Shown here: in pieces, positions 22,988-35,565 of the stretch | Position numbering within the stretch: the stretch's first letter is position 1 | How the letters are laid out: each line of letters begins with the position of its first letter | Origin: Imbricaverruca yamaguchii | Taxonomy: Eukaryota; Arthropoda; Thecostraca; Neoverrucidae | NCBI GenBank assembly: GCA_034440575.1 | Contig: JAOTOL010001642.1 | Location: 1,736,001 to 1,800,000 of the forward strand | Direction: 5' to 3' | DNA length: 64,000 nt | Notes under the pieces: generated by a model | The model's input: the letters and a program-made list of their open reading frames with translations, nothing else | Database searches by the model: none | What the model was told of the DNA's origin: nothing | Program-made: the position numbers and the translations under genes

Positions 22988-24360
22988 TTAACACGCTCCC
23001 TGGAGGGGATGGGGGAGTGAAATCCGCCCACCCATCCGGTTTTTCGAAGATAACTCCAGATTTTACCAGCCGATATAAACAATGTTTTGTGTACCTGCTT
23101 ATAAATGACCGGTGCGTTGCTTAAAGTAAGAAATATGAAAATCGACTGAAAATGTTTCGAGTGAATGGTCCCTAGTAAAAAAATGTTCTCAGCGCCAGAC
23201 CACAAATATCGGCGCTGATGCGCTTGCCGTATATTATCAAACAGGAGGTGTTCTTGGCAAAACTAGCGACTTGTTTGTTGTACATTGTCATGCTACATTG
23301 TTTCAAAGTCACGCCAGGTCACCGAGGTCAAGTCAGGTCAAGTTTATGACAGGTTAACACACGCCCTGTAGGAGGAATGTCGAAATCCGCCCCCCCCCCC
23401 GATATTTCGTACATAACTCCATCTTGTTCCAGCCGATGTACGCAATGTTTTGCATACCTACTTGTAAATGATCAGCGCATTGTTTAAAGTAAGAAAAATG
23501 AAAATCAGCCGAAAAAGTTTCAAGTTAGGGGCCGTTAAAGTAAAAACAATTCGCAGCGCCAGACCACAAAAATCACTTCCCGATGATGCACTGATGCACT
23601 GATGGCTGATGCACTTCCCGTATATTGGCAAAGGGGAACTGTTCATGACAACACTAGCGACTTGTTTGATGCATTTTGTTATGCCATATAATTTAAAAGT
23701 CATGTTTGGTCGCCGAGGTCAAGTCAGGTCATGTTCATGATAGGCTAATAGAACCAAACTTGGTCAACTGGAATGTTGTCAAAAATGCAAATGACTTTCA
23801 TGCGATTGATGTCACTTTACATGTTACTTCCTACACATCCCAAAATCTATTGTTTGTCGTTGTGTGCCTAAGCGTTTCCATACTTTATTCATGTATTTCA
23901 CTCCTGTTTTTGCGAAGCCGATTGTGCCGAGCCGCCCAACGGAGCAGTCGAGTGGGCAGCCCGGTTCCGGTAACTGGAGTAGGTAATGACCTGCCAAAGT
24001 GCTCCTATATAGGTGGCCTGAGGTCAAATGGCGGATCTGGCATCTGTATTGCATCATTAGTAATGTTCAAAACATCATTGATATCAATTTTGTGCATCTA
24101 AACACCATCACAGCGATCCATAACAATGACAAGCCAATCCTACGCAAGACCAGAAAATGTTGCAATTGTTACCTCATTTGACATTGAAGATATTGACCTA
24201 AGGTCATGAAATGTGCACACAATGGAGTTTACTATCGTACCCATCCACCCTGGGAATTTCGTTGCTCTAGCCTCAGTAGGAGCCGTGATCGTAGGGGGTG
24301 GGGGCGGAATCCGCCCCCTCCAGTGCGCGTAATTTTCCGAGGCCCTCCAGGGCGCGTTAA
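22988..24360. mobile_element. TTAA-flanked inverted-repeat element, long form, copy 2
   Basis: The left end TTAACACGCTCCCTGGAGGG and right end ccctccagggcgcgTTAA are inverted repeats. The 5' unit of about 366 bp occurs twice: the second begins with TTAACACACGCCCTGTAGG at 23354. The element lies in a CR1-like LINE; the LINE copy at 38.8 kb shows the unoccupied site (aagaTTAAgacag), so TTAA alone was duplicated. No transposase. Confidence 0.93.
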
Positions 24361-24606
24361 GACAGTCTTTTTTCACCAACGGGGTGGTAAAACACTGGAA
24401 CCAGCTGCCAGAAACCATTGTGAGTAGCAGCACATTGAAAGTCTTTAAAAACAACATTGGCAATCATTATTAGAATAGAGGGCTTGCTTTTCTGTATTAC
24501 AGGGAGGGCTGATCAACGGATTTGGTGGGCAACTGTTTGAGTGTACAGAGTGCAACGAAGAAGGACCCTTGTGGCTCATAGTTGCACTAATCTTTTATAT
24601 CTTTAT
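24361..24606 (+). mobile_element. CR1-like LINE 3' end, continuation after the insertion
   Basis: Encodes the remains of TRFFTNRVVKHWNQLPETIV (from about 24365) and the 3' UTR 'gtggctcatagttgcactaatctttta', collinear with 38790-39040. It finishes the element begun at 21446. Confidence 0.9.
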
Positions 24607-25368
24607 GTCTTTACGTCAATATCGCGTTCTTCGTTCCGGCCCCATGTGGACACCGGGAAACTTTGGGTTGCGTATTGTGTCGATAGGTGTCGTTGGCTGA
24701 CGTGGCATGCATGAAAGACGTCCCACTGCTCGGCGACGACCGGCCGACGATTTGACCCGCTCGATCGCCTGCAACAACGTGCGCCGAGCTTATTATAAAC
24801 GAGGCCACAGGGCAAATGCCTAACACGTCCGGGCTAAACTGGAGCTCCAATGTTTCGCCAGACGCGAGGAAAAATGCGGCGACTGTTCGGCAGCATTTCT
24901 TGGATTTGCCTGCCCAGTTCTGTGCGCTGCCCCGGTGCATGGGTGTCGCAACGATTTTATATAGAGGGCCGAGATGGTGTTGAGGTCTATTTAGCGGTGC
25001 ACTGCCCCAGGTGCGATGCTCAAGTTAACGAAGGTTGGGAGGACTCGTCCCACCGCCCCTCATCGTGGCGACGACCATGCTCCTTTGACATATGAGCTCG
25101 CGCTGGCGTATGTCGTACTCAATTGTGCTACATCTGCACTATATAGTATATATGAGTATATAGCATGGCTCGTCATGGGTGGCCATGCAGAAATACGGAA
25201 GAAGAAGATAAAGATAAAACAAAAACTAACTTTCAGTGATATTTGAAGACACACACCAGCCTGATACGATACTGCAGAAAGTTGAGAGGCATGTGCAGCT
25301 TCCATCCCTTCTGTGGACTGAGCTTTCGGTTCATTTTATGGCTGTCTGTTGTCGCAGCTTTGAATCTA
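24607..25368. other. Unique sequence, nothing recognised
   Basis: Moderately GC-rich at 24640-25090, with frames of 80-109 codons on both strands that show no family motifs. Confidence 0.5.
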
Positions 25369-25535
25369 TTTTATTGGGTAGTTCGCGACGCACTTTATAC
25401 CCAATCACGTCTAATGGCGCCGGCCACACTGTTTCTCCTATCGACTGCGGAATTGGGGAATGTCCGAGCGGTGCGGGTGTTGAATCCGGACCCTGATATC
25501 CAGAGCCCAACACCGCAACAACTCGGCCATCCCCT
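25369..25535 (-). mobile_element. tRNA-derived SINE, copy 2 (minus strand)
   Basis: Reverse complement of the 12.2 kb family: the tail side ttattgggtagttcgcgacgc, body tggcgcc, box B region ttgaatccgg and box A ctcggccatcccc at the right. Several differences from copy 1 show it is older. Confidence 0.88.
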
Positions 25536-25708
25536 GTTTATTGGGTGGTTCACGACGCACTTTATGCACATTCACGGCCAATGACACTGTCGACACTGTT
25601 TCGCCGGTAGGCCGCGGGATTGGAAAATGTCCCTAGCGGCGCCAGTGTCGAACCAGGGACCTTGGCATCCCGAGCCAAACACCGCAACCACTCGGCCATC
25701 CCCGCCCC
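25536..25708 (-). mobile_element. tRNA-derived SINE, copy 3 (minus strand), abutting copy 2
   Basis: Closer match to the 12.2 kb copy (tttattgggtggttcacgac, then acgcactttatgcacattca; box B gtcgaacc; box A caaccactcggccatcccc). It joins copy 2 head-to-tail without spacer, so one inserted at the end of the other or the pair is a dimer. Confidence 0.9.
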
Positions 25709-26169
25709 ACATATTTGAGTCCAATCTAAATTGATGTCTGATGCGGACACAAATGTCAACATGGCATGATAATGTGGAATAATGCCTATACACTTACTGC
25801 ATCACTCGCCTAAATTTGGAAATAGGAATGCCCACATGTTAGCCGTTCGTTTCAACGGATCCTGACCGAATCAGTCCCACTTGGCTAATTTCAAAGTGCG
25901 CCATTGATATGCATGGTCAAGGTGAAAGCTCAGTCGCAGTCCATTTTCCATTTGCAGCCCATTATCCATTTCGTCTTAGTGGCATACTCCATAAAAGCAT
26001 CATGCTGGTGTCATCCGGGCACTAGCATGGGGCTAAGGGGGGATACAAGTATACGTCCTCAAAGAGGTCAATTTTGCCGATATATTGCTCTAAAATGGAA
26101 TTTTCCCAAACATTAAGAATATTTCATTGCACAAATATTGTCCTAAACAGGCCCGGCAACTTTTACCTC
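25709..26169. other. Unique sequence, nothing recognised
   Basis: No motif-bearing frames; plain AT-rich sequence between the SINE pair and the next TTAA element. Confidence 0.5.
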
Positions 26170-27522
26170 TTAACACGCGCACTGGACGGGGGGGGCGAAA
26201 TCCGCCCACCCCTCCAGTGTTTCGTAGATAACTCCAGATTTTACCGGCCGATATACGCCATTATTTGTGTACCTGCCAATAAATGACCGGCGCGTTGTTT
26301 GAAGTAAACAAAATGAATATCGACCGAACATTTTTCGAGTTAGGGGTCGCTAAATAAAAAAAAATTATCAGCGCCAGATCACAAATATCGGCGCTGATGC
26401 GCTTCCCGTATATTAGCAAAAAAGAAGTGTTCTTGGCAAAACTAGCGACTTGTTTGAGGTACATTGTCATGCTACATTGTTCCAGAGTCATATCAAATCA
26501 CCGAGGTCAAGTCAGGTCAAGTTCATAACAGGTTAACAAACGCCATAGAGGGCGTATGGCGAAATCCGCCACTCCTTCCGATTTTTCGTGCATAACTCCA
26601 TATTGTACCAGCCGATATACGCACGCCAAATTTTTTCGCGTACCTGCTTAGAAATGACCGGCGCATTGTTTAAAGCAAGAAAAATGAAAATCTGTCGAGA
26701 AGTTTTCAAGTTAAAGGCCGTTAAAGTAAAACCAATTCGCAGCGCCAGACCACAAAAATCGGCGCTGATGCCTTTCCCGTATATTGGCAATAGGGAAGTG
26801 TTCTTGACAACACTAGCGACTTGTTTGATGCATATTGTTATGCTATATAATTGAAAAGTCATGTTAGGTCGCCGAGGTCAAGTCAGGTCAAGTTCATGAT
26901 AGGCTAATGGAACCAAACTTGGTCAACTGGAATGTGTCATAAATACAAATGACTGTCATGCGATTGATGTCACTTTACATGTTACTCCCTATACATCCCG
27001 AAATCTACTGTTTGTCATTGTGTGCCTAAGCGTTTCCATACTTTCTTCATATATTTCACTCCTTTCTTTGCGAAGCCGATTGTGCCGAGCCGCCCAACGG
27101 AGCAGTCGGGATGGGAGCCCGGTTCCGGTAACTTGAGCAGGTAATGGCCTAATAAAGTGCTCCTATATAGGTGGCCTGAGGTCAAATGGCGGATCTGACA
27201 TCTGTATTGCATCATTAGTAATGTCCAAAACATCATTAATGGCAATTTTGGAGCATTTAAACACAACCACAGCGATCCATAACAATGACAAGCCAAGCCA
27301 CGCAAAACCAGAACATTTTGGTATTTTGACCTCATTTGACCTTGAAGATATTGACCTAAGGTCATAATCTTTGCACACAATAGAGTTCACTATGGTACCC
27401 ATGCATCCTGTGATTTTCGTTGCTCTAGCCTTCATAGGAGCTGAGATCTTATGGGGGGTGGGGGCGGGATCCGCCCCCTCCAGTGCGCGTTATTTTCAGA
27501 GACCCTCCAAGGCGCGTGTTAA
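26170..27522. mobile_element. TTAA-flanked inverted-repeat element, long form, copy 3
   Basis: Begins TTAACACGCGCACTGGACGG and ends gaccctccaaggcgcgtgTTAA. It carries the same 5' duplication as copy 2, with the second unit starting at TTAACAAACGCC (26533, 363 bp on). Like copy 2 it has CTAA in place of the internal TTAA after the second unit (gataggctaatgg), so both long copies share one ancestor. Confidence 0.9.
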
Positions 27523-28554
27523 AGTGTGGCGATTTTGTAAAAATCGGATATTATATATTTGCTCCCAAAGATATATTTTTATTAGCAGCTAAAGCTAGGC
27601 TTTAAGCGTATTGTTTTGCTACAGCTGTTAGACTTCCTCTCACATTATGGTCCAATTACTGTTCATTAAATCCAGATGAATAAGACATTCAACTGTGCGC
27701 TATTGAAGATCGATTGCGAAACACAAAATCATAGGCACATCCATGGTATCCAAAATTGTGATAAACCACTCTGCCAGCGAGAAGCTGTTTTATAATCAAC
27801 CCAATTTGCTTCCATATATGAGGAGCATTCTAGTAATATTGTTGTGAATGTTGCTCTATAAAAAGGAAACTTGATATCATAGGCGATGCCAGGTACACAG
27901 GAACTTGATAGCTGCTTTATCTGTATACCTTGGATCCGCCTGTACCCGCAACATCTTGTATATAAGTCAGTGTATAAAACATGCGTAAAACGGCACGCGT
28001 TCCAAACACTCAGGGACAACCAGAAATGTCTACTCTTTAATTATTAGTTACTACTGAACCAATCCAATTACTTGAACATGTCTTGAACTTATGAACATAA
28101 CGTGCCGGTATCCGACTGGCTTTGAAAGCTAATCGAACCTTAAATGTAGCCTGAAATCACCTCCGGAATCTCTGCACGGAGCACTCGGGAATTTATCGGC
28201 ATGACACGTGCAAAAGAACCGTAGGAAAAATCAAACAGTTTCAAAGCATCATTATGGCGCGATAGGCAGAAGCGCGCCAATAACCTGAAGGAGGCTTGAG
28301 GAACCTCTTTAACTAATAAGGCTAACCTACTAAGCCGTCATGAATTTATAATGCAGTGTCAGAGGCACCAAATGACTTCAGCATAATTTCGCCATCCTCA
28401 GTTAGTGACTGGGAAATTTACGTTCACATAAATTAAGTTAATCATGAATGATAATGCATTGGTGCCATTGGTAGGCTGGACCCATTTGGAGTACAAAAAC
28501 ACCAAATTGACTGCAAGCAAGCTCGAAAACTGATAGCCACTGGTCGGGCCACTA
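27523..28554. other. Unique sequence, nothing recognised
   Basis: AT-rich, short frames only. Confidence 0.55.
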
Positions 28555-28797
28555 GCCATGCTTGGGGTGCTAGGCGTGGTGAGGAGAGCTAACCATGACC
28601 GAAGACTACCAGCCATGATCGGAGCTGCCAACCATGGTCCTGGATGTCAGCCATGGTTTGTGCTTCTATCCATGGTTGGAGGGCTCCAAACCATGATCGA
28701 AGACCTGCTAACCATGATCGGAGCGCTAACCATAGTGGAGGACTGCTATCCATGGTCGGAAGGCTGCTAGCCATTGTCGGGATTGCTAACCATAGGC
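28555..28797. repeat. Degenerate ~24-bp tandem repeat around 'ctaaccatgatcgga'
   Basis: About ten imperfect units built from 'gctaaccatgrtcggaggac' (with ccatgg variants), open in several frames on both strands because the period is a multiple of three. Confidence 0.8.
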
Positions 28798-30068
28798 ACA
28801 CAGGACGGGCACGGGAATCACCAACCCCATTCGACCAATGGAATGGATGGGACTAGGGGACCAATGGAGCTCTGGGAGAAATAACTTGCGATTGGTCATA
28901 GTGCATTATGTTTCTTAGCTTAATTCCCTAATAGTCAGTGTTGAATTTTACCATGTTTTGTAATGTTGCTGGAGGGGATTTTGCACCATGGTAGCAAGTC
29001 TTTTTACACCATGGGGCACACCAAACAAATGTTAATTTTTGCCTTTTTCGGATTTCGTTTGAAGGAACAGGGGATTAGGGAATGGCTTCGCAATATTGAA
29101 GGATTTGTTTTATACAAAGTCGTAGACGTTGAATGACAACAAACAGCTTTGATGTGATCTTTCTCCCTGGTACAATTTTGAGGCTGTGTGATGCTGCAGG
29201 AAGGTGATGTTAGCTTTACTTTTAATTGCCGGGGCATTTCACTAGACCTGCTGACACCCTGCAATACCATCACCACTAATAACTTCCATCGCAATCTTCA
29301 TCATCATCATTGTAATCGCGAGCATTAGCGTGAACAATGCATCACATTCTATCAGCCTGCATCCACATGCACACACTCATGCCCTTCATGCCTAGAGCGT
29401 TGCATTTGCATGCCACCCTGGTGGCCACTCCGATAGCCCTTTACCGTATCATGTCTGATGGTGCCCAGCACAGGATCAGAACGGTCGGCGCGCGATGACT
29501 GCACGCACTCGCGGCGGCCGGCTGTTTACATTTGGCAGCAGCTAGTCTGGTCTCCAGAGATGCGACACGCGGACGCCTGCCGCCGCACCTGCCAGCCCTA
29601 ATTCCGACGCCGCTCACCCGGAACCGCAGTGGACTGCATTTCGCCCGCGCTGTCGTGGCTTCGGTTACTCTGCATAATTGCCGGTTAATGCGGCCAAATT
29701 TAGCCGTGAATCATTCCATGAACCGAGAACTTCAATGCTTTCGATGCGAGCCCAGTTTAGTCTGTGCAATTTCATCGTGCGCTGACTGTTGCACATTCGC
29801 AGACGTCACTATTAATGTATTGAGCGCAGTATTGCAACAAGGAACAAACCAGCCCTAAGAATCGAAAACCAGTTGAACGTCAGATTACGAGAACGGAAGT
29901 CCTACGTTCTGACTGCATGATGACTTACTGGTAGAGATGAACTTCTTCGTTGTACTAGAGATAGATATTCTCTCACGCCGATTAGGCACTGGGCACGGGT
30001 GACCTTGGTAATCACGCACGCTGCAGGGTTCAAACTCATGCAGACACATTACACAAATACACATACGT
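28798..30068. other. Unique sequence, GC-rich patch at 29.5-29.7 kb
   Basis: The patch 29480-29700 contains a 108-codon frame (29532-29858) without domains. No exon supported. Confidence 0.5.
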
Positions 30069-30069
30069 G

Positions 30070-30118
<49 letters not shown>

Positions 30119-30230
30119 ATACGCCCTAACACATATGCACATACATATATACACGCACACGCAAACGCACACACACGCTCACACACACACGTGCGCACAA
30201 ACACATTTACACTTACACTTACACGCACGC
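30069..30230. repeat. (CA)n microsatellite and CA-rich tail
   Basis: A pure CA block at 30074-30112, then interrupted CA/TA and 'acacttacacttacacgcacgc' repeats. Confidence 0.93.
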
Positions 30231-33200
30231 ACCCCATACAAAGTGCACTTACACGCACGCATCTAAGTCATGAAAGCTTGTAACACCCTATGTGAATGTT
30301 GCGCCGATGCCATATGTACATTTTCCTTGTCGACAATCGTCAGATGATGAGATACGGAATGTGATTACCCGCGTCCGGTCTGATAGTTGTGCACATGTGC
30401 ACAAATGTCTGCACATGTGCACATGTACACACATATTTATGGTCTTCCGGCTGCCTATCTTTCGCCAGCCTCTAATACGTGGTAGATCTGGTGTCACGTG
30501 TCAGTCTGTAAATGTAAAACGCTCTGTTTCACTTGTTAAAAACCACACTTGTCACGGTGATCAAGGAATTAAGCCGAAACATCGGTGTACTTTCCCTGGG
30601 AACATAACATATTTGTGTCATCGTACTTTGCATGGCACACAAATGTTTATGTTAAGCAGAGCGTTGGCCCCTGAGCACCCCGACCAAGTGGCAAGGAGAC
30701 CCAGTCGCAGCATGTTCCTGTGTAGCCATTCGGCGGACAGCTAGACTGCTGATACACCCTCCCATAGAGTTTAGCAAAAAACGAGAATGACGCCGAAATT
30801 ACAACCCACACAAACAGGTGACGATGGCTCACTCCCGGCACCAGGCTGGTCGGTGGGGAGAGTATTCACGACCCCGGCTGAATGGGCGACCGTGCATCGG
30901 CACTGCGAGGCTCCTGCAAGGCGTTCTCTTATGGACCAAGAAATGACACCGAGAAATGGCATCAGCACAGTTCAAACTGTACTGTACTGTATCGATATTC
31001 CTGTGTATGATTAGCATCGGCTGCGTTTTCGACTAGGGCAGTTAGCGATGAGGTGGCATTCCAAACGAATTAGCTCAAATTTAATGGTCATTTGACCGCA
31101 AAAATATCTCTGTCCTGTGTGAACCAAGGGCAAGGATGGGCTTCGAACCCGGTGGGCAGGTAAGGCCGCCAAGAGGAGCTGGCACGGCGTTTACAGGAAG
31201 TCGGGCGCTGAACGATAGGATATACGGGAACGTCTGACCGGAAATACGTCCTCCATCACTCTACGTGAACACGGATTGCACAGCTGTTTGGAGGATTTGA
31301 GGATCGACTTGGCATGCTGCAGGTCCCGTGGCTAAAGTGGTGAAGTCGACCAGGGTAGAGAGACGACCAGGGGACGTGTCCAGCGTCATAGGGAGCCGTG
31401 ACCACCCGGTGGACACGTGAAGCTGGCTGCTCGTTCCAGCGAGTAAGTCCCGGCGAGGCAGCTACTGATTAGAAGCTTTGACACTCCCTTGCCTAATAAT
31501 CGAGCAATGGTCAGTCGTTATGTGTGTTTGCGCGCCGCTGGAGGGGAAAACCGGAGCCAAGTTGGAGACAAACCAATTTATGAAGTAGTAAGACGCGAGC
31601 GGATGGGACGAGCGAACGCGAGCAAATGGGGAGAATGAATGTGTGCTAGGTAGATTTAAGGACCAGCAGAAGACGCTCGCGACCCATCACAGGCACCAGT
31701 TGGGTGCGGTATTATTACATACAACTATATTACTATTTGCACCACGAAGTCTCAAATTTTGACAAGCCATTCGAACCTACGGAAGGAGGGGAGGGGCAAT
31801 AGAAAATGAGCATGCGTCACTGTACATATCTAATGCATTTAAGCTGTATTTTGTTGCTTGAATTATATAAATATTGATACATGTATATTGGAAAGATTAG
31901 AAAGGCATAAAGGATAGATACAGGTGAGTGACTGGTGGCTGTTGGCGAACACCATTTGGCACTGTGGGCAATTTCCCTCATCTCATTTTCAACCACCACA
32001 AATCCGTTCACGTGAGAAGCTAAGATCACGATCGATAATCGCAATATGACGGTGCGATTTAGGCTGATTCGCATCGCGGCGAGTTTTCTGACTCCATAAG
32101 AAGTTGCAAACCTAGCCCCGATTCGGGTGAGCCGATTTTCCTGAAAATCGCATTGTGGTTCCTGGATATGCTGCACTTCATCTGAAAACATCCAACCTAT
32201 AACAAATCAGAACAAGTTATTTCCATATTACATCATTTTGATGTCACCTTCGGTGAAAAAGGTTCCACCGCCGAACACTGTTGCTTCTCGGCTTTTCAGA
32301 GTTTTTAGGTAGATCACATGACTGTCACTGCTGGTCGGGTGATGCTGTTTGGCCCACCATTGTCGTAGTGATGTCACCCCCATGCAGTGCTTTGGAATGT
32401 CCTAATTTATATGGACCCAACCACAGAATGGAAGTTTGTTTTGACCACAGGCGAATTTCATAAATAAAATCCTCCGCTGATGATATTTTTCTTCAAATTT
32501 TACTCCATCGGATGTCATAAACTCAATCCCAAAACAATTTTCTGTCACAGATAATTGTTTTGTGATTTTTTATGAGTCATGAAAAAAAATCCCGCATATT
32601 CAACGCACCAGACGCATTTTTGCGGTGACAGCACAGCACGAATGTAAGCAAAAATCACAATAGTCATATAGTGTGAAAAACACCCCATCAGGAGGATGTT
32701 GATCATGAATGGGAATCTAGCGACGCTGTAGCACCATGCCAAGCCATAAGTGTGTGAAGACCGCATCATACAAGGGCAATACCACGACAAAGTTAAATAA
32801 AGTATCCATGAAATTTGTGGGTGATTAGTCGTCTGGAGAACCGGAGTTCTTTTCCTGGTGAAAGATAATCGCAACTCGTCATCCAATACTAACCAACTTT
32901 ACGGTGACAAGCTAAATTGCAAAGCACCCTGTAAGCAAATTATGTAAACGGGAAGCCCATGATCAATATGATCCAAAAAATTCAAAGACATATGCTCGTA
33001 CTTCCTTCCGTTCTTTGTAATGGTCCAAGAACAGCTTTGTTCTAATAAACAACATGCGCTACTTCCTTTCAAATGATACCCTGTCTCCTCCATCATTTGG
33101 CACTTACTTCATATCTCTATTCCGATCGGAATGAAGGGTGGATCCAAAGGTCTTGGATTTCAAAGCCCACCGTCTTATTTTCCTGCACCTTAGCGTGAAC

Positions 33201-34204
33201 GAATATTCATGACATCTACCCATTTACATGCTCGAATTGTCAAAATCTTAGCAAAAGCACAATCAAAAACCTAACAATAGATGTAGCAGGTCTTCGTTCT
33301 TGTCTTCTGTAGACTATCATTACGTTTTTCTCCAACCTTTGTATACGTTAATAAACTTTACATTGCTGCCTTTGGATGTAATCAATGCATTCATGCATAT
33401 AGCATGAAATCGGTCGGCTACACCTAGTTGGTCAAAACGTCACTTCCTATGATACGCTTCACAAGCGCTCATTCCACCCGTGTCATCCTAGTCGCGCTCA
33501 GCGGCCTGAGAAGCGATTAAGATCTTTCACGGTCAATTACAGGTGTGGTAGCCGGAACAGAAACTAAATTAATTAATTATCTAATTCACAGGAGATTGGC
33601 TGCGTGGCTTAATGCAGGTGGGCCCGACGACATGTTTCCAAGTACCGGCTTTTAAGCTACGGATAATGCGCTTATGGAAGACATACTGGGAATGGCGGGA
33701 GGAATACCATGATATGTCGGAGAAAGAAACAAAGCATGTTTATGCGCGGTGGGAAAACGCATCATGATGCAGAGTCAACATAGATTTAATTAATCACTGA
33801 TGAATGCTGAGAGTGTTCCCCCTACAATATCCTACGATTTCATCGAATATAGGTGATGCTATGACGGATAACTTAAAATAACGTTTACCTTACTAAAATA
33901 CGCTAAAGTCACATCAGATATACTTCAAGCTCCATTGAATAACTTTATGCATTAAGGGGTATAAGGGCGTATGTGATGGGAAATGCATTTTGTGTAGTTT
34001 TGGAGGCTACTAAAAAAACGCGTAATCCGAAGGAGAAATATACGGAAGGATAGTCAAGAATGACTAGTGTGGCTTGAATGGGATTCAAGGGAGCAAATAA
34101 CAAATACATCATGGAGAAGGTATGAGCACTATGCATACTATATATGTCCCAACATGTGTGTATATGCATATCAAAACACACACATATATACATATGTGTG
34201 TGTT

Positions 34205-34210
<6 letters not shown>
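30231..34210. other. Long unique stretch, no gene supported
   Basis: Nothing beyond short frames. A palindromic 'tgcacatgtgca' occurs twice at 30392-30424. Confidence 0.5.

Positions 34211-34215
<5 letters not shown>

Positions 34216-34272
<57 letters not shown>
34216..34272. repeat. (TA)n microsatellite
   Basis: About 27 TA units flanked by CA/TG-rich sequence. Confidence 0.96.
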
Positions 34273-34274
<2 letters not shown>

Positions 34275-34399
34275 GGGAGCATCGTTCGTCCAAGTTTCAC
34301 TTCTATGTGGCAACCTTTAAGTGCACTGTAGCTGAAGCTTGGCACCTTGCAACGCTTTGCAACGATACATTTTGCGAAGTGATTTCGCTACTCGATCCC

Positions 34400-35165
34400 G
34401 TTAACCACCTGACGTGTCGTCGCGAACGAAAGCGGGTGGTCCAACCTCGGCGTATGCAACATTAGGCTGGCGCGCCGAACCGGTCGGTCGCCGTCAAAGG
34501 ACTGAGGGGGAGGGCGAACATGTGACGCCGTAGGTGTCGGCAGCAGACAGGGGGGCGGGGGCGGTGAAACGTCGCCATCGCGTCGCCTGCCCGTGTCCGT
34601 GCTCGTGAATTCCACATGAGTGGACCATGAATTGTCGCTTACGCAGCACCTGCGGGCTGCGCGCTAATTCGGCGGCGCCCGTGTACGTGTTGACCCGTTC
34701 CACGGCGATCCCTGCAGCCTGACGCCCTGATTACCGCAGTCGATGCTGGGGTGGCGCTGTCGCGCCGACATAGCCGGTCCGGCCGGCGCGGGTCGATGCT
34801 CTGTCACCGGCAGAGCCGGGCCCGTCCCGGATGGGCGTGTGACGTGACGACTGGCCCGCTGCCTCACCCGCGCGTGACCCTCGTGACCTGGTCAGACTTG
34901 GATTAGCCGGGGCGGAGTCGGTGCGTCAGGCGTCAGCGGCCCGGCCCGTCCGTCTTCCGATGCGTTGTGCGACGTGGCGGCCGCCGCAGTGCCAGGTTTT
35001 GGCGGCGGCGTGCCGGCTTGTCGGCGCCCGTGTACCGCACGGCCGAGGCGTTTGCACGCGGTTGGGTCAATATGCGCCGCCGCTTTTCGGCGGAAGCGAT
35101 GCACGTCGAGTGGAAGCGAACTTCTCACCGTGTTGTCGTCATTGCTGAACGTTTGGGAGAAGTGA
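34400..35165. promoter_or_regulatory. CpG-rich island-like region
   Basis: GC content rises to about 60-65% with many CG dinucleotides, against a ~45% background, and falls sharply at 35170. Frames on both strands are open for 60-104 codons but show no domain or clear splice sites. It could be an alternative promoter or a non-coding first exon; no direct promoter motif seen. Confidence 0.35.
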
Positions 35166-35314
35166 TGCGCTTGGATGAAGCTGGGTTGCCTTCTGTAATC
35201 GGTCATATGCCTTTTTAGGAAGTTCTGACGAGTGGGAAGGGGCTATCGTCAATTACATGCATTGTAACTGAATTGCATGTACGTCAGCGTCTAACTATTC
35301 CTGAATAGGTCACA

Positions 35315-35565
35315 TTTTTGCATTAGCTCTCCAATACAATTCCCTTGTCTACCCTTACTTAAACTATTGTGATGTGGTCTGGTGCAGTAGCTGCTGGACT
35401 CATATTCACAAGCTTGCTAAAGATTGTTGAACTCCAGTACCTAATAAGTAGGATTATTTGGAAGAAACCATACTTGTAGTAATCTTCCTAAGTGTTTTCA
35501 AAGTATAATTTCCTTCAATTCTCGGATCTGGTTGCCGAATAATGGATATGTAACTCATACGTATC
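35315..35565 (+). pseudogene. LINE reverse transcriptase C-terminal fragment
   Basis: With frame breaks the + strand reads QYNSLVYPYLNYCDVVWCSS at 35332-35391, a KLAK segment, then LQYLISRIIWKKPYL and VFSKYNFLQFSDLVAE. These follow the order of the RT thumb region in CR1/jockey-type LINEs (YNSLVYPYLxYCxxVW..LQxxxxRII). It is a different family from the 21 kb copy. Too short for a secure clade call. Confidence 0.75.

Noticed and set aside
31140..31170. tRNA-like box B (minus strand ccgggttcgaagcc)
   Set aside because: No acceptable box A at the right distance.
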